A DNA stretch of 64,000 nucleotides, taken from positions 310,001 through 374,000 of the forward strand of contig CAWDIV010000015.1 of the NCBI GenBank assembly GCA_963802355.1, written 5' to 3'. The stretch comes from SG8-41 sp963802355. Lineage in GTDB: Bacteria; Pseudomonadota; Gammaproteobacteria; Burkholderiales; SG8-41. Every line of letters starts with the position of its first letter. Within the stretch, counting starts at the first letter, position 1. The notes beneath the pieces were generated by a model. That model worked only from the letters and a program-made list of their open reading frames with translations, was not told the DNA's origin and did not search any database. A program made the translations under genes and the position numbers. Shown piece after piece: positions 25,745 through 36,776 of the stretch.

Positions 25745-27154
25745 ATGGCAACTGTTTTGTTCGGTCATGACGCTTTATCGCTAGCGAGGCGCAGTCTTCT
25801 GATCGGAGCGCTGCTCGCCGCCTTGCTGTTCGGCGCGAGCGCGGCGCCCGGGAGAGCTGCTGCCGCAGTGTCGTTCACTGAGGTGGGCCCGGCACTCCTC
25901 GCCGACGGAACCTCCTACGGGATACGCGTGCCGCAAAACTGGAACGGGGTCGTCATCAACGATCTCGATTACGTAGGCGCCCGCAACGGCGCCCGCTCGC
26001 TCTACTGGCTGGGCCGCGGATACGCCGTCTCCGGGATACAGCGCCACCCCAACCGCCGCTACCAGTTGGACCCAGCGGGCGAGGTGCAGAACCTGTTGAC
26101 TGTGCTGGACATACTTGAATCCCAGTTCGGCAAGCCGAAGCGGGTCATCGCCTGGGGAACATCGGCCGGCGGCCAGTTGGCGCTCGCATTCGCGGAGCTT
26201 CATCCCGATCGCGTGGACGGCGCGGTTGCCGGTTGCGCCACTACACCCATATGGACGTCCGGCGTGAGGTTCGACACGTTTTTTGTCTTGAAAGCGCTGC
26301 TAGGTCCCAACGATCCTCTTCTCGGGTTCCTCGGACTTCCCGACGACAGCACTCCCTATATCAACAGGTGGCAGCAGGTGCTGGGGGCAGCGTCGCTGAC
26401 GCCCGAGGGTCGGGCCCGGATTGCGCTGGCGATCACAATGACCCAGTGGAACACATGGGGCGTGGGGCTCCCGCGGCCCGACCCCACGGACCTCGCCGCG
26501 TTCGAGCAGCACATCAGGGAACTCGCCATCAGGCTGCACCAGCCCCATATCAACACGCAGTTCCTGTTTGAGACGCAGGTGGGAGTGTGGATGGGGAACG
26601 ACGGCGCCAACTACGAAAGATACTGGCAGAACGGCGACCCGCAGTTGAGGAAGGCCGTTCGCGAACTCTACGAGAAGGCCGGACTCGACCTGGACGCAGA
26701 AATCCAGATCGTCAATGCGGCGCCGCGCAGCCCGACAAACCGAGTCGCGGCCGCGTTCTGGCTGGGCCATGCCGCCCGCACGCAGAGGGGCAACCCGCAA
26801 ATGCCGGTATTCCGCTTTCACACCATTGGCGACCCCCAGGTCGTGGTATCCCAGGTGCAGGTCTACACGGACGAAGTGCACAAGAACGGCAAGACGCCTA
26901 TCTACCGAACGGCCTTTGTGGAACGCCAGGGACACTGCTCCTTCACCGTCGCGGAATCCGCCGCAGCGATGGAGGCCCTGATGCGCCGACTGGATACGAA
27001 TAAGGCGCGATTCCAGCATCACACGGGCCATTGGCCGAGCACCACCCCGCAGCACATGAACGAGCTGGCCGCGTCTCTGAACACGGGTACGGAATCGGCG
27101 TTCATTGACTTCAATCTGAGGAAGTTCAACGGCGAATGGCGTCTGGACTACTGA
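25745..27154 (+). CDS. Secreted alpha/beta hydrolase, first gene of the esterase cluster
   Basis: About 469 residues. A signal sequence (LLIGALLAALLFGASAAPGRA) points to export. The nucleophile elbow is WGTSAGGQLALAFAELHPDR (G-T-S-A-G), and a late histidine sits in VERQGHCSFTVAES, the expected position for the catalytic triad. The body is of the peptidase-S9/esterase style (SYGIRVPQNWNGVVINDLDY). The ATG at 25745 is preferred because GTGAGG acts as its ribosome site; a GTG at 25733 is in frame. It precedes a DUF6351 gene on the same strand by 235 bases. Substrate unknown. Confidence 0.8.
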   Translation: MATVLFGHDALSLARRSLLIGALLAALLFGASAAPGRAAAAVSFTEVGPALLADGTSYGIRVPQNWNGVVINDLDYVGARNGARSLYWLGRGYAVSGIQRHPNRRYQLDPAGEVQNLLTVLDILESQFGKPKRVIAWGTSAGGQLALAFAELHPDRVDGAVAGCATTPIWTSGVRFDTFFVLKALLGPNDPLLGFLGLPDDSTPYINRWQQVLGAASLTPEGRARIALAITMTQWNTWGVGLPRPDPTDLAAFEQHIRELAIRLHQPHINTQFLFETQVGVWMGNDGANYERYWQNGDPQLRKAVRELYEKAGLDLDAEIQIVNAAPRSPTNRVAAAFWLGHAARTQRGNPQMPVFRFHTIGDPQVVVSQVQVYTDEVHKNGKTPIYRTAFVERQGHCSFTVAESAAAMEALMRRLDTNKARFQHHTGHWPSTTPQHMNELAASLNTGTESAFIDFNLRKFNGEWRLDY

Positions 27155-27388
27155 CGCGGCTGGTGATCAGCAGGCGTTCAGAGGGCTTGTGCCGCGGGTC
27201 GATACCGGACGGTAACGAGCTCGCGGCACCAGGGCGGCAGGGCGATGACCGCGATGCTTTCATCGCTCACCGGTGGCATTGCGCACGGCATCGTCGCGCA
27301 ATTGCTGCGGCCGGCGGGACGGCTGAAACGCGCGGGATAGATTTTCCTATCCGTCTAACAGTAGAACCAGCCAAGGGAGGAGCACATT

Positions 27389-29580
27389 ATGTATTCGGGC
27401 AGCGGCTTGCGGACGCCTAGCATTGCTTTTCGGCGTTGCGTGCGCATCGGCCGCGACGCCGGCGTTTTCGAAGGACTATGACGAAGACGGCGTCTGGCGC
27501 CATCACGGTTCCGAGCAGTTCAGGATCGAAGTCCTTTCCGGTCGTCCCGACATGGTCGCAGGCGGCGATGCGCTGGTGCGCGTCACCGTGCGCAAGCAGC
27601 ATGTCGAGGCGAGCGACATGCGGGTCGAGCTGAACGGCGCTGACGTAACCGGCGCGTTCACCGCCGACAACGGCGCGGCCGCACGCTGACCGGCCTCGTG
27701 ACGGGCATGCAGCTCGGCGAAAACAAGATCGAGATCCCAGGCCAAGAAGAAGGACAAAGGCCGCGCGGACGCAGACATCATCCTGGTGAATCTACCCGAT
27801 CCAGGGGCCGATCTTCTCGGGGCCGCATGAGTACCCGTATTTCTGCGAATCCGCCAGTTTTAACATCGGTAATGGCGTCCTGCTGGGCGCCCCGATCGAC
27901 GCCGATTGTTCGGTTGTTACGCGCGTCGACTACCGGTACCGGACGACCGCCGGGGCCTTTGCGATTTTGACGGATCTCAAGGTCCTGCCGGCGAATGTGG
28001 CAACAACCACTACCAGCGAGGGTAAAACGGTAAATTACGTGGTCAGAGTAGAGACCGGCACGCTCAACCGTGGAATCTATCAGATCGCGATCCTGCACGA
28101 TCCGACGAAGGACCCGGCACCCGACTTCATGGTGCACCCGGTAGGGTGGAACAAGCGCCTGGTCTACACCTACGGCGGCGGCTGCGGCGGCGGCTGGTAC
28201 GCGCAGGGGAATTCAACGGGCGGCGTCATGGTCGACCAGCTGCTGAGGCAAGGTTATGCGGTCGCAAGCTCGTCGCTCATGGTGTACGCGCAGAACTGCA
28301 ACGACACCACCTCCGTTGAGACGCAGATGATGCTCAAGGAGCGCTTCATCGAACGCTACGGTGTGCCGCTGTTCACCATGGGCACGGGATCCTCGGCTGC
28401 GACGTACCAGATGCACCACGCGACCAACAACTACCCTGGCATCCTGGATGGCATCGTGAACGGCGGAAGCTTCCCGGATTCGACCCAGCCCGAGCAGCCC
28501 GACGCGGTGGTCCTGCAGCGGTACTGGAACGTGACGGCGCCAGGCACGTTCACGCAGGAGCAGCAGCGCCATGTCTTCGGCTACCGGGTGTGGGCCGCCA
28601 TCGACAACCGCGCTGATGCGGGGCTGCGCAACGACCCGACGGCGCTGTTCCGCGCCGCCGTTCCGGTCAGCGCCCGGTACAATCCGGTGACGAATCCGAC
28701 CGGCGCGCGGGCTACCCAGCCCGACCACAACGTGAACATCTACGACCGCGATCCGGTCACCGGCTTCGCATTCAGGGCGTACAACAACGTGGGCGTGCAG
28801 TACGGGCTCGCGTCGCTCAACGCAGGCGTCATCACCAAGACCCAGTTCCTCGACCTGAACGAGAAGGTCGGCGGATTCGACATCGACTTCAAGCCGACGC
28901 CGGAGCGCCTGCTGGCGGATCGACAGGTCGTGCGAAATCTGTACCAGCGCGGGCGCGTGCTCGACGCCTCATTCGGGCTTGCGAATACGCCCATTATCGA
29001 CTATCGCGCGTACACAGATGCGCAGGCAAACGGCGACCAGCACAGCCGCGTCCATACGTTCTCTACGCGCGACCGCTTGATCAGAGCCAACGGCAACGCC
29101 GATAACCAGATCATCTGGACCGAGGACAACCGGTTCGGGTTAATGAGCTTCAACAGTCCCAGGGTAATGGATGCCATTACGCAAATGGAAAGGTGGCTCA
29201 CTACGCTGAAGGCCGATACGTCGAACGACCCCAGACGCGTCAAGGTCCTGCGCGCAAAGCCGGCCGGCCTGGTGGACACCTGCTGGTCGCCGGACGCAAC
29301 GCCCGTTCGTGTCGAGGAGCCGGCCAGCTACGGAGCCAACGATAATACGTGCAACACTTACTACCCGTCTTATGGCACGCCACGTCTCGTTGCTGGTGCT
29401 CCGCTCGCCAACAACGTCATCAAATGCCAGTTGAAATCGATCGACCAGGGCGACTACGCCGTCGCGTTCACCCCCGCGGAGAAGGCTCGACTGGCAGCGA
29501 TCTTCCCGGGAGGCGTGTGCGACAACACCACGCCCGGGATTGAGCAGCAGAATATGACAGGCCAATGGCAGTCGTTTTGA
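27389..29580 (+). CDS. Secreted DUF6351 family protein A (tannase/esterase-like), frameshifted at the 5' end
   Basis: About 730 residues, starting at an ATG with AGGGAGGAG upstream. The signal sequence (LALLFGVACASAATPAFSKD) is joined to that ATG only if one base is dropped near 27420; further breaks lie near 27685 and 27740. The N-terminal domain has FRIEVLSGRPDMVAGGDALV and VELNGADVTGAF; the hydrolase part has WNKRLVYTYGGGCGGGWYAQ, and the putative nucleophile region reads FTMGTGSSAATYQMHH. The paralogue B at 31416 has a classical G-C-S-G-G there. The C-terminus (NNVIKCQLKSIDQGDYAVAF, IFPGGVCDNTTPGIEQQNM) is shared with B. DUF6351 proteins are presumed extracellular esterases; substrate unknown. 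Confidence 0.8.
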
Positions 29581-29854
29581 CGGCTCGCAGCGCGAGTCAC
29601 AGGAAGTGTGCGTCCTTGGCGATTCGAGACTATTTCATCCTAGAAACAGCAGTTGACGATGGCATCATCGTGTAACCTCGCGAGGATGAACGAAGAAACG
29701 CTTCGAAGGGAGCGAGAAAGCGACGTCGGCGACTACCTGAGAGATTCAGGTCGGTACAAGGGCGACTGAAGGCGTCAGCCCCCGCCTTCGCTTGCAGCCA
29801 GCACCGGAAACAGCGGTTCGACAGAAGGCACGAGTGATCCGAGCAGTTTCGAGC

Positions 29855-30757
29855 CTATGCCGCTTTGAGGTGACGTTGCGCCCGCGCGACCAGGTCGTAG
29901 AACTGCTGCGTCGGGTGCGACATCGAGCGCCCCCGCTTGCGGATCAGGCCGAGCGTGCGCGTGATGATCGGCGCCACCAGGGGGACGCAGACCAGCGCCG
30001 GACTGCCCGAATACGGCATCATCAGCTGGGGGACCGTGGCCACGCCCAACCCGGCCTCGACCAGGCTGGGTATGGTGGACATGCGGCTGACCTCATAGGA
30101 CGAGTGCAGTCGCAGGGGCAAGCTGGCGAGCGCCAGATCGAGGACGAGCCGGTTTCCTATCCCCTTGCACGCCATGATGACTTCGCGGCCCGCCAGCTCC
30201 GACCAGGCCACTTCGGGCCTGCGCGACAGCGGGTCGTCGTGACGGCAGATGAGAACGTATGGGTCGCGCAGAATCGGCTCGAATTCAATCTCCGGTTCTT
30301 GCGCCCCGATGAAGTTGAGGCCGAACTCCGCTTCGCCCCGGATCACGCTGGAAAGAACCTCCGCGGCTCCTCCGTCAAGGATTCTCACCCGGATATTCGG
30401 GCAGGTTACGTGATAATCCCGCAGGACGTTTACCAAAAAATGATTGATGGCGGAGACCACGCATGCCACTGTCAGCTCGCCCATGCGGGTGGCTGCCACC
30501 TCCTGGATTCCCAGCAGCGCGCTTTCCAGGTCATCCAGAACTGAGCGGGCCTTGCGCGAGAGCTCCCGCCCCACGATCGTAAGGCTGACCAGCCGCGTGG
30601 TTCGATCGAACAGTCGCGCCCCCAGAGCTTCCTCGAGCTTCTGGATACGCCGGCTCAGGGCGGGCGGGGAAAGATGTAGCGTGTCAGCCGCGGCATGGAA
30701 GCTGCCCAGTTCAGCTACGGCGACGAAGGCACGCAGGTCAGCGAGATCGAAATTCAT
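29855..30757 (-). CDS. LysR-family transcriptional regulator
   Basis: A 300-residue LysR-type regulator. The N-terminal winged helix reads LADLRAFVAVAELGSFHAAA and PPALSRRIQKLEEALGARLF; the effector domain follows (GELTVACVVSAINHFLVNVL, FGLNFIGAQEPEIEFEPIL, SLVEAGLGVATVPQLMMPY). ATG at 30757 is the family start. It lies between the two DUF6351 genes, reading away from the second, and is the only regulator in the esterase cluster, so it is the natural candidate to control those genes. Intact. The 274 bases between 29580 and this gene hold only a 27-codon frame at 29686 that I do not call. Confidence 0.93.
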   Translation of the reverse strand: MNFDLADLRAFVAVAELGSFHAAADTLHLSPPALSRRIQKLEEALGARLFDRTTRLVSLTIVGRELSRKARSVLDDLESALLGIQEVAATRMGELTVACVVSAINHFLVNVLRDYHVTCPNIRVRILDGGAAEVLSSVIRGEAEFGLNFIGAQEPEIEFEPILRDPYVLICRHDDPLSRRPEVAWSELAGREVIMACKGIGNRLVLDLALASLPLRLHSSYEVSRMSTIPSLVEAGLGVATVPQLMMPYSGSPALVCVPLVAPIITRTLGLIRKRGRSMSHPTQQFYDLVARAQRHLKAA

Positions 30758-31415
30758 GGGAACGATCCAGATTGTGAAGAAACAACGATTCAACTTACAG
30801 CCATTCGGCTAATAGTATCCAGAAAATCGTACAGGCTTGGCGTTTCGGGGGCCTGATATTTTGTCCGACGCACGCACTCGCCGGGCCGGTTGCGCGCCGC
30901 CCGGGATGGTAAACGTCCATAAGAATCAATACTGTGAGCGGAGTCGCCACAGTCGAACCGGGTCGGACCCATGCAACACATTTATCTCGCGATAGAAGGG
31001 CCCAAAAGCGGATCACCATACCCTGGAGGAAAATTCTCGTAGGCGCTTAGGCTTGGCGTGGTTCGACCCGCTCGTTTGCCGGCGAGCGGCGCCGCATCGA
31101 GCATGAGCCTCATCTCGTCGATGCGTTTCTGCCTTCATCGGATCCGCTTCCTGTTCGTCAGGCCAGCGCTTTGCCTACAGCTTCCTTCGGATTCGCAGTC
31201 GCCCGCGACACCCTTGCCGTTCGGCTAACTCTTCTCCTTGCCGAGTGATTAAAGGACTTCCACCTTCAAGTTTGTGCGTCCTCCCGGGCGCACCAAAAAG
31301 AAATGCGGCCCGGAAAGGCCACCCTCTTCACGTGCAGGCGTTGCGTCTGTCACACGGCGCGCGCCGCCGCGATGACCTCTGCCATATCCGCCTATGTCCT
31401 GCCCGCTTGCTGTGC
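30758..31415. other. 658-base gap without a convincing gene
   Basis: It separates the LysR gene from DUF6351 protein B. Frames on both strands are short and lack ribosome sites. It should hold the LysR promoter (right of 30757). A G+C-rich part at 31260-31380 (CCTCCCGGGCGCACC) has the look of non-coding or decayed mobile DNA, but I cannot name it. Confidence 0.5.
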
Positions 31416-33642
31416 CTAATCGATGAAAATCCACGTCCCGAGCAGGTCCTGCTGCTCCAATCCCGGCTTCGACCAGTCACACACGCCGGCTGGAAAGATC
31501 GACTGCAGGCGCGCCCATTGCACCGGCGATAACGGTGCGGCGTAATCGGCCGGCGTCAAGGGCTTGAGCTCACACTTGACGATGTCGGCCGCGATGTCGG
31601 CGCCGGCCACTTCGCGCGGGAACGAGTTCGTCGGATAGAGCTGGTTGCAAGGGGTTGCGCCCGCCTGCTCGCGGATCTGCGTCTCCGCGATAAAGGCCGG
31701 TGCGGCGTCGCGCGTGTAGCAGCCTTCCACTACATCGGCGGGCTTGTTCTGCACCACCTTCTCGATCTGTGGAATGTCCCGCGTGTCTGCTTTGATCGCG
31801 GTGACCCATCGGTCCATCTTGAGGATCGCCTCGCGCAGAAGCGGGTTGTTGTTACTGTAGAGCCCGAAGCGGTTGTCGTTCACTACCATCACCTGATTAT
31901 CGTGGCGGCCATTCGCCTTATCCAGGCGCTTCCGCATCGAGAACGAGTGATAGCGCACGTGTATGTCGCCGCCGGGCAGCGCGTCGTTGTAGTCGCGGAA
32001 ATCGATGATCGGGATCGACGCGAGGCCGCCGCCGGCGTTGGTGAGACGCCCGGTCTGGTAGGCGGCGCGCGCCGCGATCAGGTCCGCGACCGTGCGTTGC
32101 GGCACTTGGTTGGCGTCCTTGTCAAAGCCGCCAATCCTCTCGTTGAGGTCCAGGAACTGATCGACGCTGATGGTGCCGTCGTTCAGCGTCTTCAGGCCGT
32201 ACTGGATGCCTACGTTGTCGAGCGGCCGGCGCGCAAAGCCCGTGGCCGGATCTCGGCCATACACATTCACCGTATGGTCGTGCACGGTGCAGCGCACGCC
32301 GGTCGGATTCGTCGCCGGATCGTAGCGCTGCGCTGGGGGCACCGCGGCACAGCTTGTCGTTCCGGGTCTCGGATCGATGCGATGCGCTCCGACTTCGACG
32401 TTCGGCGCCGTGGCGTACAGCAGGAAGCCGGTGACCCGGCGCTTCTGCTCATCGGTCCAGCCCATCGCCGCCTGGCGGGCGGTAAAGTAATCGTCGAGCA
32501 GCCAGGCGTCGGTGATGAAGTTAATGGTCGCGAAGCCCACCTCGGGGAACGAGCAGCCCGGGATGATGCCTTCCAGCAGGCCGGGATAGTTGTCGCTGAT
32601 CTGATGCTGCGCGTAGGACCCACCCGAGCAGCCCCAGCCCTGCGTGTGGCTCGGCAAGCCGTACGCTTCGATGAAGCGCTCCTTCACCATCATCATCGTT
32701 TCGCTGGCTGTGAGATCGTTGCAGTTGTTGCCGAACACGTTGAGCGTCGAGGACGCGAGCGCATAGCCGCTCGACAGCATGAAGTTGTCGGTTACTCCGC
32801 CGGTCGAGCTGCCTTGGCGGTACCAGCCGCCGATGCACCCCCCGCCGAACGTGTAGATCAGGCGCTTGTTCCAGTTGGCGGGCTGGTTGTTCCAGCTCGG
32901 CGCCGATTGGGCGAGCAGGTCATGCAGGACCGTGGTCTGGTAGACCGCGCGGTTGATGGTGCCGGTCTCAATGCGCACGATGTACGGCACGTTCGTCGCC
33001 GTCGTGGTGTTGATGCGCACCAGGTTCGCCGGGTAGGCGGTCGCGCCGGCCGGCCACTGCGTCAGGTTGTTGCCGGTGTTCGTTGTGGACTTGTAGAAGT
33101 AGTCCACGCGCCGGTTGATCGTGACAGTTGGCGTCGAGCGGCGCGCCGAGATTGCCAAGCCCGCCGGGAAGGGTGAACTGCTGCGTGGCGCAGGCGAACG
33201 GCTGCTCGTGAGGTCCGGAGAAGACCGGCCCTTCGATCGGGTAGTTCGTGAGGACGATGTCCGCATCGGCGCGGCCCTTGCCCTGCACGTTGCCGCGCGG
33301 ATCGATCGCCTCGAGCAGGTTTTCGCCGACCTTCAACCCGGTGACCAGCCCCGTCAGAGTACGCGCCGCGCCGTTCGCGACGAACGCGGAGGTAACGTCC
33401 GTCCCGTTCAGCTTGATGCGCGTCTGGTTCAACGCTACGTTCTTTTTCACCGTTATGCGCACCAGGGCGTCGCCGCCACTAATCGCATCCGGACGGCCCG
33501 AAAGTACCTCAATCGGGAACTGATTCCACCCGTGGTGGGGGTCTACGGCGCCGTGCGCGTTCTGCGCGACCGCCGGAGCGGCCGCGGCGATCGCGGCCGA
33601 CGCGAGAAGGGCTGCTAAAACGTTTTTGCATGCGGAACTCAT
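31416..33642 (-). CDS. Secreted DUF6351 family protein B (tannase/esterase-like), one frameshift
   Basis: About 741 residues. Signal sequence LLASAAIAAAAPAVAQNAHG; N-terminal domain FPIEVLSGRPDAISGGDALV and IKLNGTDVTSAFVANGAAR; hydrolase part NKRLIYTFGGGCIGGWYRQG and the nucleophile region HTQGWGCSGGSYAQHQISDN (G-C-S-G-G); C-terminal DIVKCELKPLTPADYAAPLS and IFPAGVCDWSKPGLEQQDLL. The frame breaks once near 33125 (LDANC to INRRVDYFYKS) and the span is 3n+1, so one extra base explains it. Clear paralogue of protein A on the other side of the LysR gene. Exported, probably extracytoplasmic esterase; substrate not known. Confidence 0.85.
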
Positions 33643-33769
33643 GGTATCCCCCTGTCAAGTTACTGATTCAGTCCGGCGGCCTTGCGCAATGCCCTGATGC
33701 AACAGCGCAACTGAGCTCTCGGGCCCGGTAAGTGCGGTGGGTTTCGTAATGTTCAACGCGCAACTTTGC

Positions 33770-36034
33770 TCACGGTCCCGGATTGCACTTACCGCCGTCA
33801 CCGGGCTGATTGCAGACGTTGCTCGCGATAGCTGCGTTGACCAAAGCCGCCCAGTCATCCGGGAAGCCCGCCGGGATGGGACCGGTGCATTGCGCACCCA
33901 GCGCTGCGGCGGCCGGCCCGGCAAGCAGATAGCCTTGGCAGGCCGCGTTGTTCGCGGCCGCCTTCACCGCCGCGACGTAGCCGTCGTGCGTGCCGTAACG
34001 CTCTTCCAGCGACAGGCGTGGATCCTTGGTAGCGAGGCGCTGCGCCTTGGTCTTGAAAAACGGCACCATGCCGCCGACGTAATTGCACACCTGCCCTGCG
34101 TGGAACGGCCTGCCATCGTAAAACGGATCACCCGGGCCGGAGGTGATGTTCCAGCCGAGGTAGGTCCCCAGCGGCGCGTCGCGCAGCACAGTGGGCACGC
34201 CGCCCAGCTCGTTACCGTCCGCGTCAACCCGCGGCACCAGCATCTTGATCACGCTCCTGATCGGCGGGGGGGCGTTGGTGGGAATGCCCGACGCCTCGCT
34301 GTGGTCATACTCCGAACCCCAGTCGTAGTCGAGCACGGGAAACACGAAGTTCTCCGGCAGGAAAATCGAATCCGGGATACCCGGAACGCCGCTCGGGAAG
34401 CCCATCGCAGCCTTGGTCGGCTCGACCAGGTTGCGCTCCTTCTTCGGCCCCAGCATCAAGGGCCAGCGGCTCGGCGGCGGCGGCGTGTCGTTCTTCACCC
34501 ACTCGCGCAGCGCCACCCGCAACCGGTTGACCAGCGCCGTGGCCGGCACCGGGTTGGCCCGGAACGTACCGACGCCCCAGTTGTTGCCGGGACAGTTGGC
34601 CCCGACGTTCGGGATTGCCTCGTTGAAGCCTCCTCCGCCGCCGCCGTGCGTGGAGCTCGGGAGGTAGTAGCGGCGGACGTTGTCCGGCAGTGGGATGTCG
34701 TTCTTCGGGTCCGTGCCAACCCAGGAGGTAGTCATCTTCAGCGCGAACACCTCTGCCCCGCCGAAGGTCTCGACGATCTTGGGACAGGTGTCCGTCCGGC
34801 TGCAGCGATCCAGGATGCCGCCCGGCGGCAGGTCGCGCGCGCGATCGGGGAACTTGTGCCACCACTGCGGGCCTTCGCTGCCCATCTGGTAGAGCTCCAG
34901 CACACCGTCCGGCTGTCCCCAGCGGGAATTGTTGGCAACACGGCGCCCGGCGATGAGCGGCCAGGCGCCCTCGTGCACGATGCGGCCCGCCTCGTCCTGG
35001 TTCATGCCAAGGTGGATGAAGTGCCTGGTGAAGTTGCCCGACTGCGAAGAGCCGCGGATGATCGCCCAGTTGATGTAGGTCCCGCCGGCGGGACGGGCGA
35101 GCGGATTCATGGTGCCTAAATCATCCATGGTTTCGTTTTTGAAAAACGATCCGACGTCGCGGAAGGCCGCGGTGCCGGCGCCCAGGACGTAAGGATCCTT
35201 GACCGTATAGACCAGCTGATAGAGCTTCGCTGGGTCGAAGCCGTCCTTCAGGCACAGCCGCACCGGGAGCGTGGTTACCGGCGTGGGCAGTGCAAACGTG
35301 CCGCCACCACAGAACTTCCAGTCGCTGTTCGGGATTGTTCCGCCCTCGGTGACCACACCGGTGATCGTCTCGTGCGTGTGGATGGTCAGCGTCGCCCCGG
35401 TGTTGTTCGTCGAATCAACCGGGAAATACGGAATCGCATTTCCCATTACGTTCAGCGGCTGCGCACCCAGGCCGCTGCGATTAATGATACGGCCGAAGAT
35501 TCTTCCGGTCACGCCGGAGAGCATCGGCGTCTTCACCCATTCGTTAGCGCTGGGGACAACGGGCACAAGAGACGACGCGTTAGCGGGAACAGCCGTTGCT
35601 CCCGCGTTGTCACCCTGCCAGCCGCTGCTCAACCCCACGTCTTTTTGGGCGCGCAAATCGGAAGTGATGGTGATTCTGCCGCCGCGGTTCGGCACGTCAT
35701 GCCACAGCAAGCCGCTGGCCGTTGACATGTCAACAGGCTTGACTATGAAGAAGGTGGCGATGTACTCGACTTTGCCGCCTTTGTTCTTCGGCGCCAGGGC
35801 AATATCGGTAATAAGGGCGTTTTGCGGGTCATTAGGATCGAGTTCGCCGAACGCGCGCCCGGTGAGCGTCTGATACGTTGGGTCCGCGGCGAGGGTCGTC
35901 GGCCCCGCATCAATGATGATCCTTGTGACGCGCGCTTGGGAGGGCGGCACCCAAGCCAGCAGTGCCGCGCCGACCATGACGGTCAATGCCGATTTGCGGA
36001 ACATTTCAGACAGGTTCAGTGAGATGGGTGTCAT
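33770..36034 (-). CDS. Secreted alpha/beta hydrolase-domain protein (abhydrolase_10 type), intact
   Basis: 754 residues, start at 36034 behind GGGGGAA. A signal sequence (LTVMVGAALLAWVPPSQARV) is followed by the domain typical of large extracellular hydrolases: LAPKNKGGKVEYIATFFIVK, HDVPNRGGRITITSD, KDGFDPAKLYQLVYTVKDPY and the nucleophile elbow NWAIIRGSSQSGNFTRHFIH (G-S-S-Q-S-G). CVxC-type cysteines and a Cys-rich end (VCNQPGDGGKCNPGP) suit an oxidising compartment. It is a paralogue of the gene at 36890, with the two in tandem on the minus strand separated by duplication debris. Substrate unknown; ester hydrolysis is the likely chemistry. Confidence 0.85.
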   Translation of the reverse strand: MTPISLNLSEMFRKSALTVMVGAALLAWVPPSQARVTRIIIDAGPTTLAADPTYQTLTGRAFGELDPNDPQNALITDIALAPKNKGGKVEYIATFFIVKPVDMSTASGLLWHDVPNRGGRITITSDLRAQKDVGLSSGWQGDNAGATAVPANASSLVPVVPSANEWVKTPMLSGVTGRIFGRIINRSGLGAQPLNVMGNAIPYFPVDSTNNTGATLTIHTHETITGVVTEGGTIPNSDWKFCGGGTFALPTPVTTLPVRLCLKDGFDPAKLYQLVYTVKDPYVLGAGTAAFRDVGSFFKNETMDDLGTMNPLARPAGGTYINWAIIRGSSQSGNFTRHFIHLGMNQDEAGRIVHEGAWPLIAGRRVANNSRWGQPDGVLELYQMGSEGPQWWHKFPDRARDLPPGGILDRCSRTDTCPKIVETFGGAEVFALKMTTSWVGTDPKNDIPLPDNVRRYYLPSSTHGGGGGGFNEAIPNVGANCPGNNWGVGTFRANPVPATALVNRLRVALREWVKNDTPPPPSRWPLMLGPKKERNLVEPTKAAMGFPSGVPGIPDSIFLPENFVFPVLDYDWGSEYDHSEASGIPTNAPPPIRSVIKMLVPRVDADGNELGGVPTVLRDAPLGTYLGWNITSGPGDPFYDGRPFHAGQVCNYVGGMVPFFKTKAQRLATKDPRLSLEERYGTHDGYVAAVKAAANNAACQGYLLAGPAAAALGAQCTGPIPAGFPDDWAALVNAAIASNVCNQPGDGGKCNPGP

Positions 36035-36124
36035 GGTGAGGTTCCCCCTATATCCATAGAAATCAAACGGCAGGCTCAGATTAGGAAAATCGAACTGGCC
36101 GAACCCCTTTAACGTGCTTTTACT

Positions 36125-36333
36125 TTGGCGGCAGCCGCTATTTTTGAAGTGATCGCTGCGCCCGGCCCGCGACCTCTCGCAGTGCGGGAACGTCTCTGCG
36201 CTCTGGACACCATCATGGGTGGCCGGCGGCACACCGGCGTACAAGGCGTGCGCGACCAAGCGGTTGAGCTCGGTTGTGTGTCTTCGCACAGCAAGAGGCG
36301 CTGCGCGACCATGTCGGCAAAAAAATGCCTCAT
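36125..36333 (-). pseudogene. Remnant of a hydrolase copy: first codons fused to the C-terminal 60 residues
   Basis: Behind GGGGGAG an ATG opens MRHFFADMVAQRLLLCEDTQ. The first five residues match the start of the gene at 36890-39123 (MRRFSA) and the rest matches its C-terminus (MIADRLLLCEDAQPEL and AETFPHCEMSRAGRSDHFK), with a frameshift after CEDTQP. The middle, about 680 codons, is gone. Confidence 0.85.
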
Positions 36334-36399
36334 GGACAACTCCCCCTGGAATAAATACCCACTCGTCCTTGTTTACTACAAGGGCCCGAAGGGCCGCGA

Positions 36400-36690
36400 T
36401 CACGATGAATCGTAGACTCGTGATAAAGCGGCGTCAACGAAATTCGCGCGGCGCGCACTGAAATGGCATCGCGATCGCGGGACGCATCGCAAAACGTTCA
36501 CGATATGGATACGAGTCGCGCATCTGAAGTGACTACGTGTCAGTGCAAACGGGTTGGAGGGTTTGCACCAGCAAGGCCAACACCGATCGCGCCGCCCGCA
36601 ATGCCGATCAGCCATTACCGTGGGTCGAGCGCATAGTCGATATGCGGGAAGCGTTTGGCTAGAAAGTAGCCGAGCGCGGACCGCTCCGAA
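36400..36690 (-). pseudogene. Duplicated upstream region and 3' end of the FtsX-type permease gene
   Basis: 36400-36520 matches 39190-39310, the promoter region of the hydrolase at 36890 (shared CGTAGACTCGTGATAAAGCG and GTCAACGAAATTCGCGC). 36555-36690 matches the permease C-terminus, reading LGYFLAKRFPHIDYALDP-stop-WLIGIAGGAIGVG. Together with 36125-36333 these are the leftovers of one tandem duplication covering the permease end and the hydrolase gene. Confidence 0.85.
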
Positions 36691-36738
36691 AAGGCAGTAA
36701 AGGGGCCCAGGCTCGAATAAAAGTTGAACCGCCCCACC

Positions 36739-36771
36739 GACGCCCGGCCTTGCGCTGGGCGTTCTTCTTTT
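36739..36771 (+). terminator. Terminator-like hairpin, plus strand
   Basis: GACGCCCGGCCTTGCGCTGGGCGTT followed by CTTCTTTT: arms ACGCCC and GGGCGT with inner GGC/GCT, then a T-rich tract. No plus-strand gene ends here, so it may be part of the repeat debris. Confidence 0.4.
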
Positions 36772-36776
36772 AACGG

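Noticed and set aside
29686..29769. 27-codon frame MNEETLRRERESDVGDYLRD
   Set aside because: The only purine-rich stretch touches the ATG, there is no homology I can recognise, and length is compatible with chance.
31190..31400. Remnant of a group II intron or insertion sequence
   Set aside because: The G+C-rich text looks vaguely familiar, but I found no intron domain V, transposase motif or terminal repeats.
32968..33642. Two separate genes for DUF6351 protein B
   Set aside because: The N-terminal and C-terminal parts join with one base removed, as in paralogue A.
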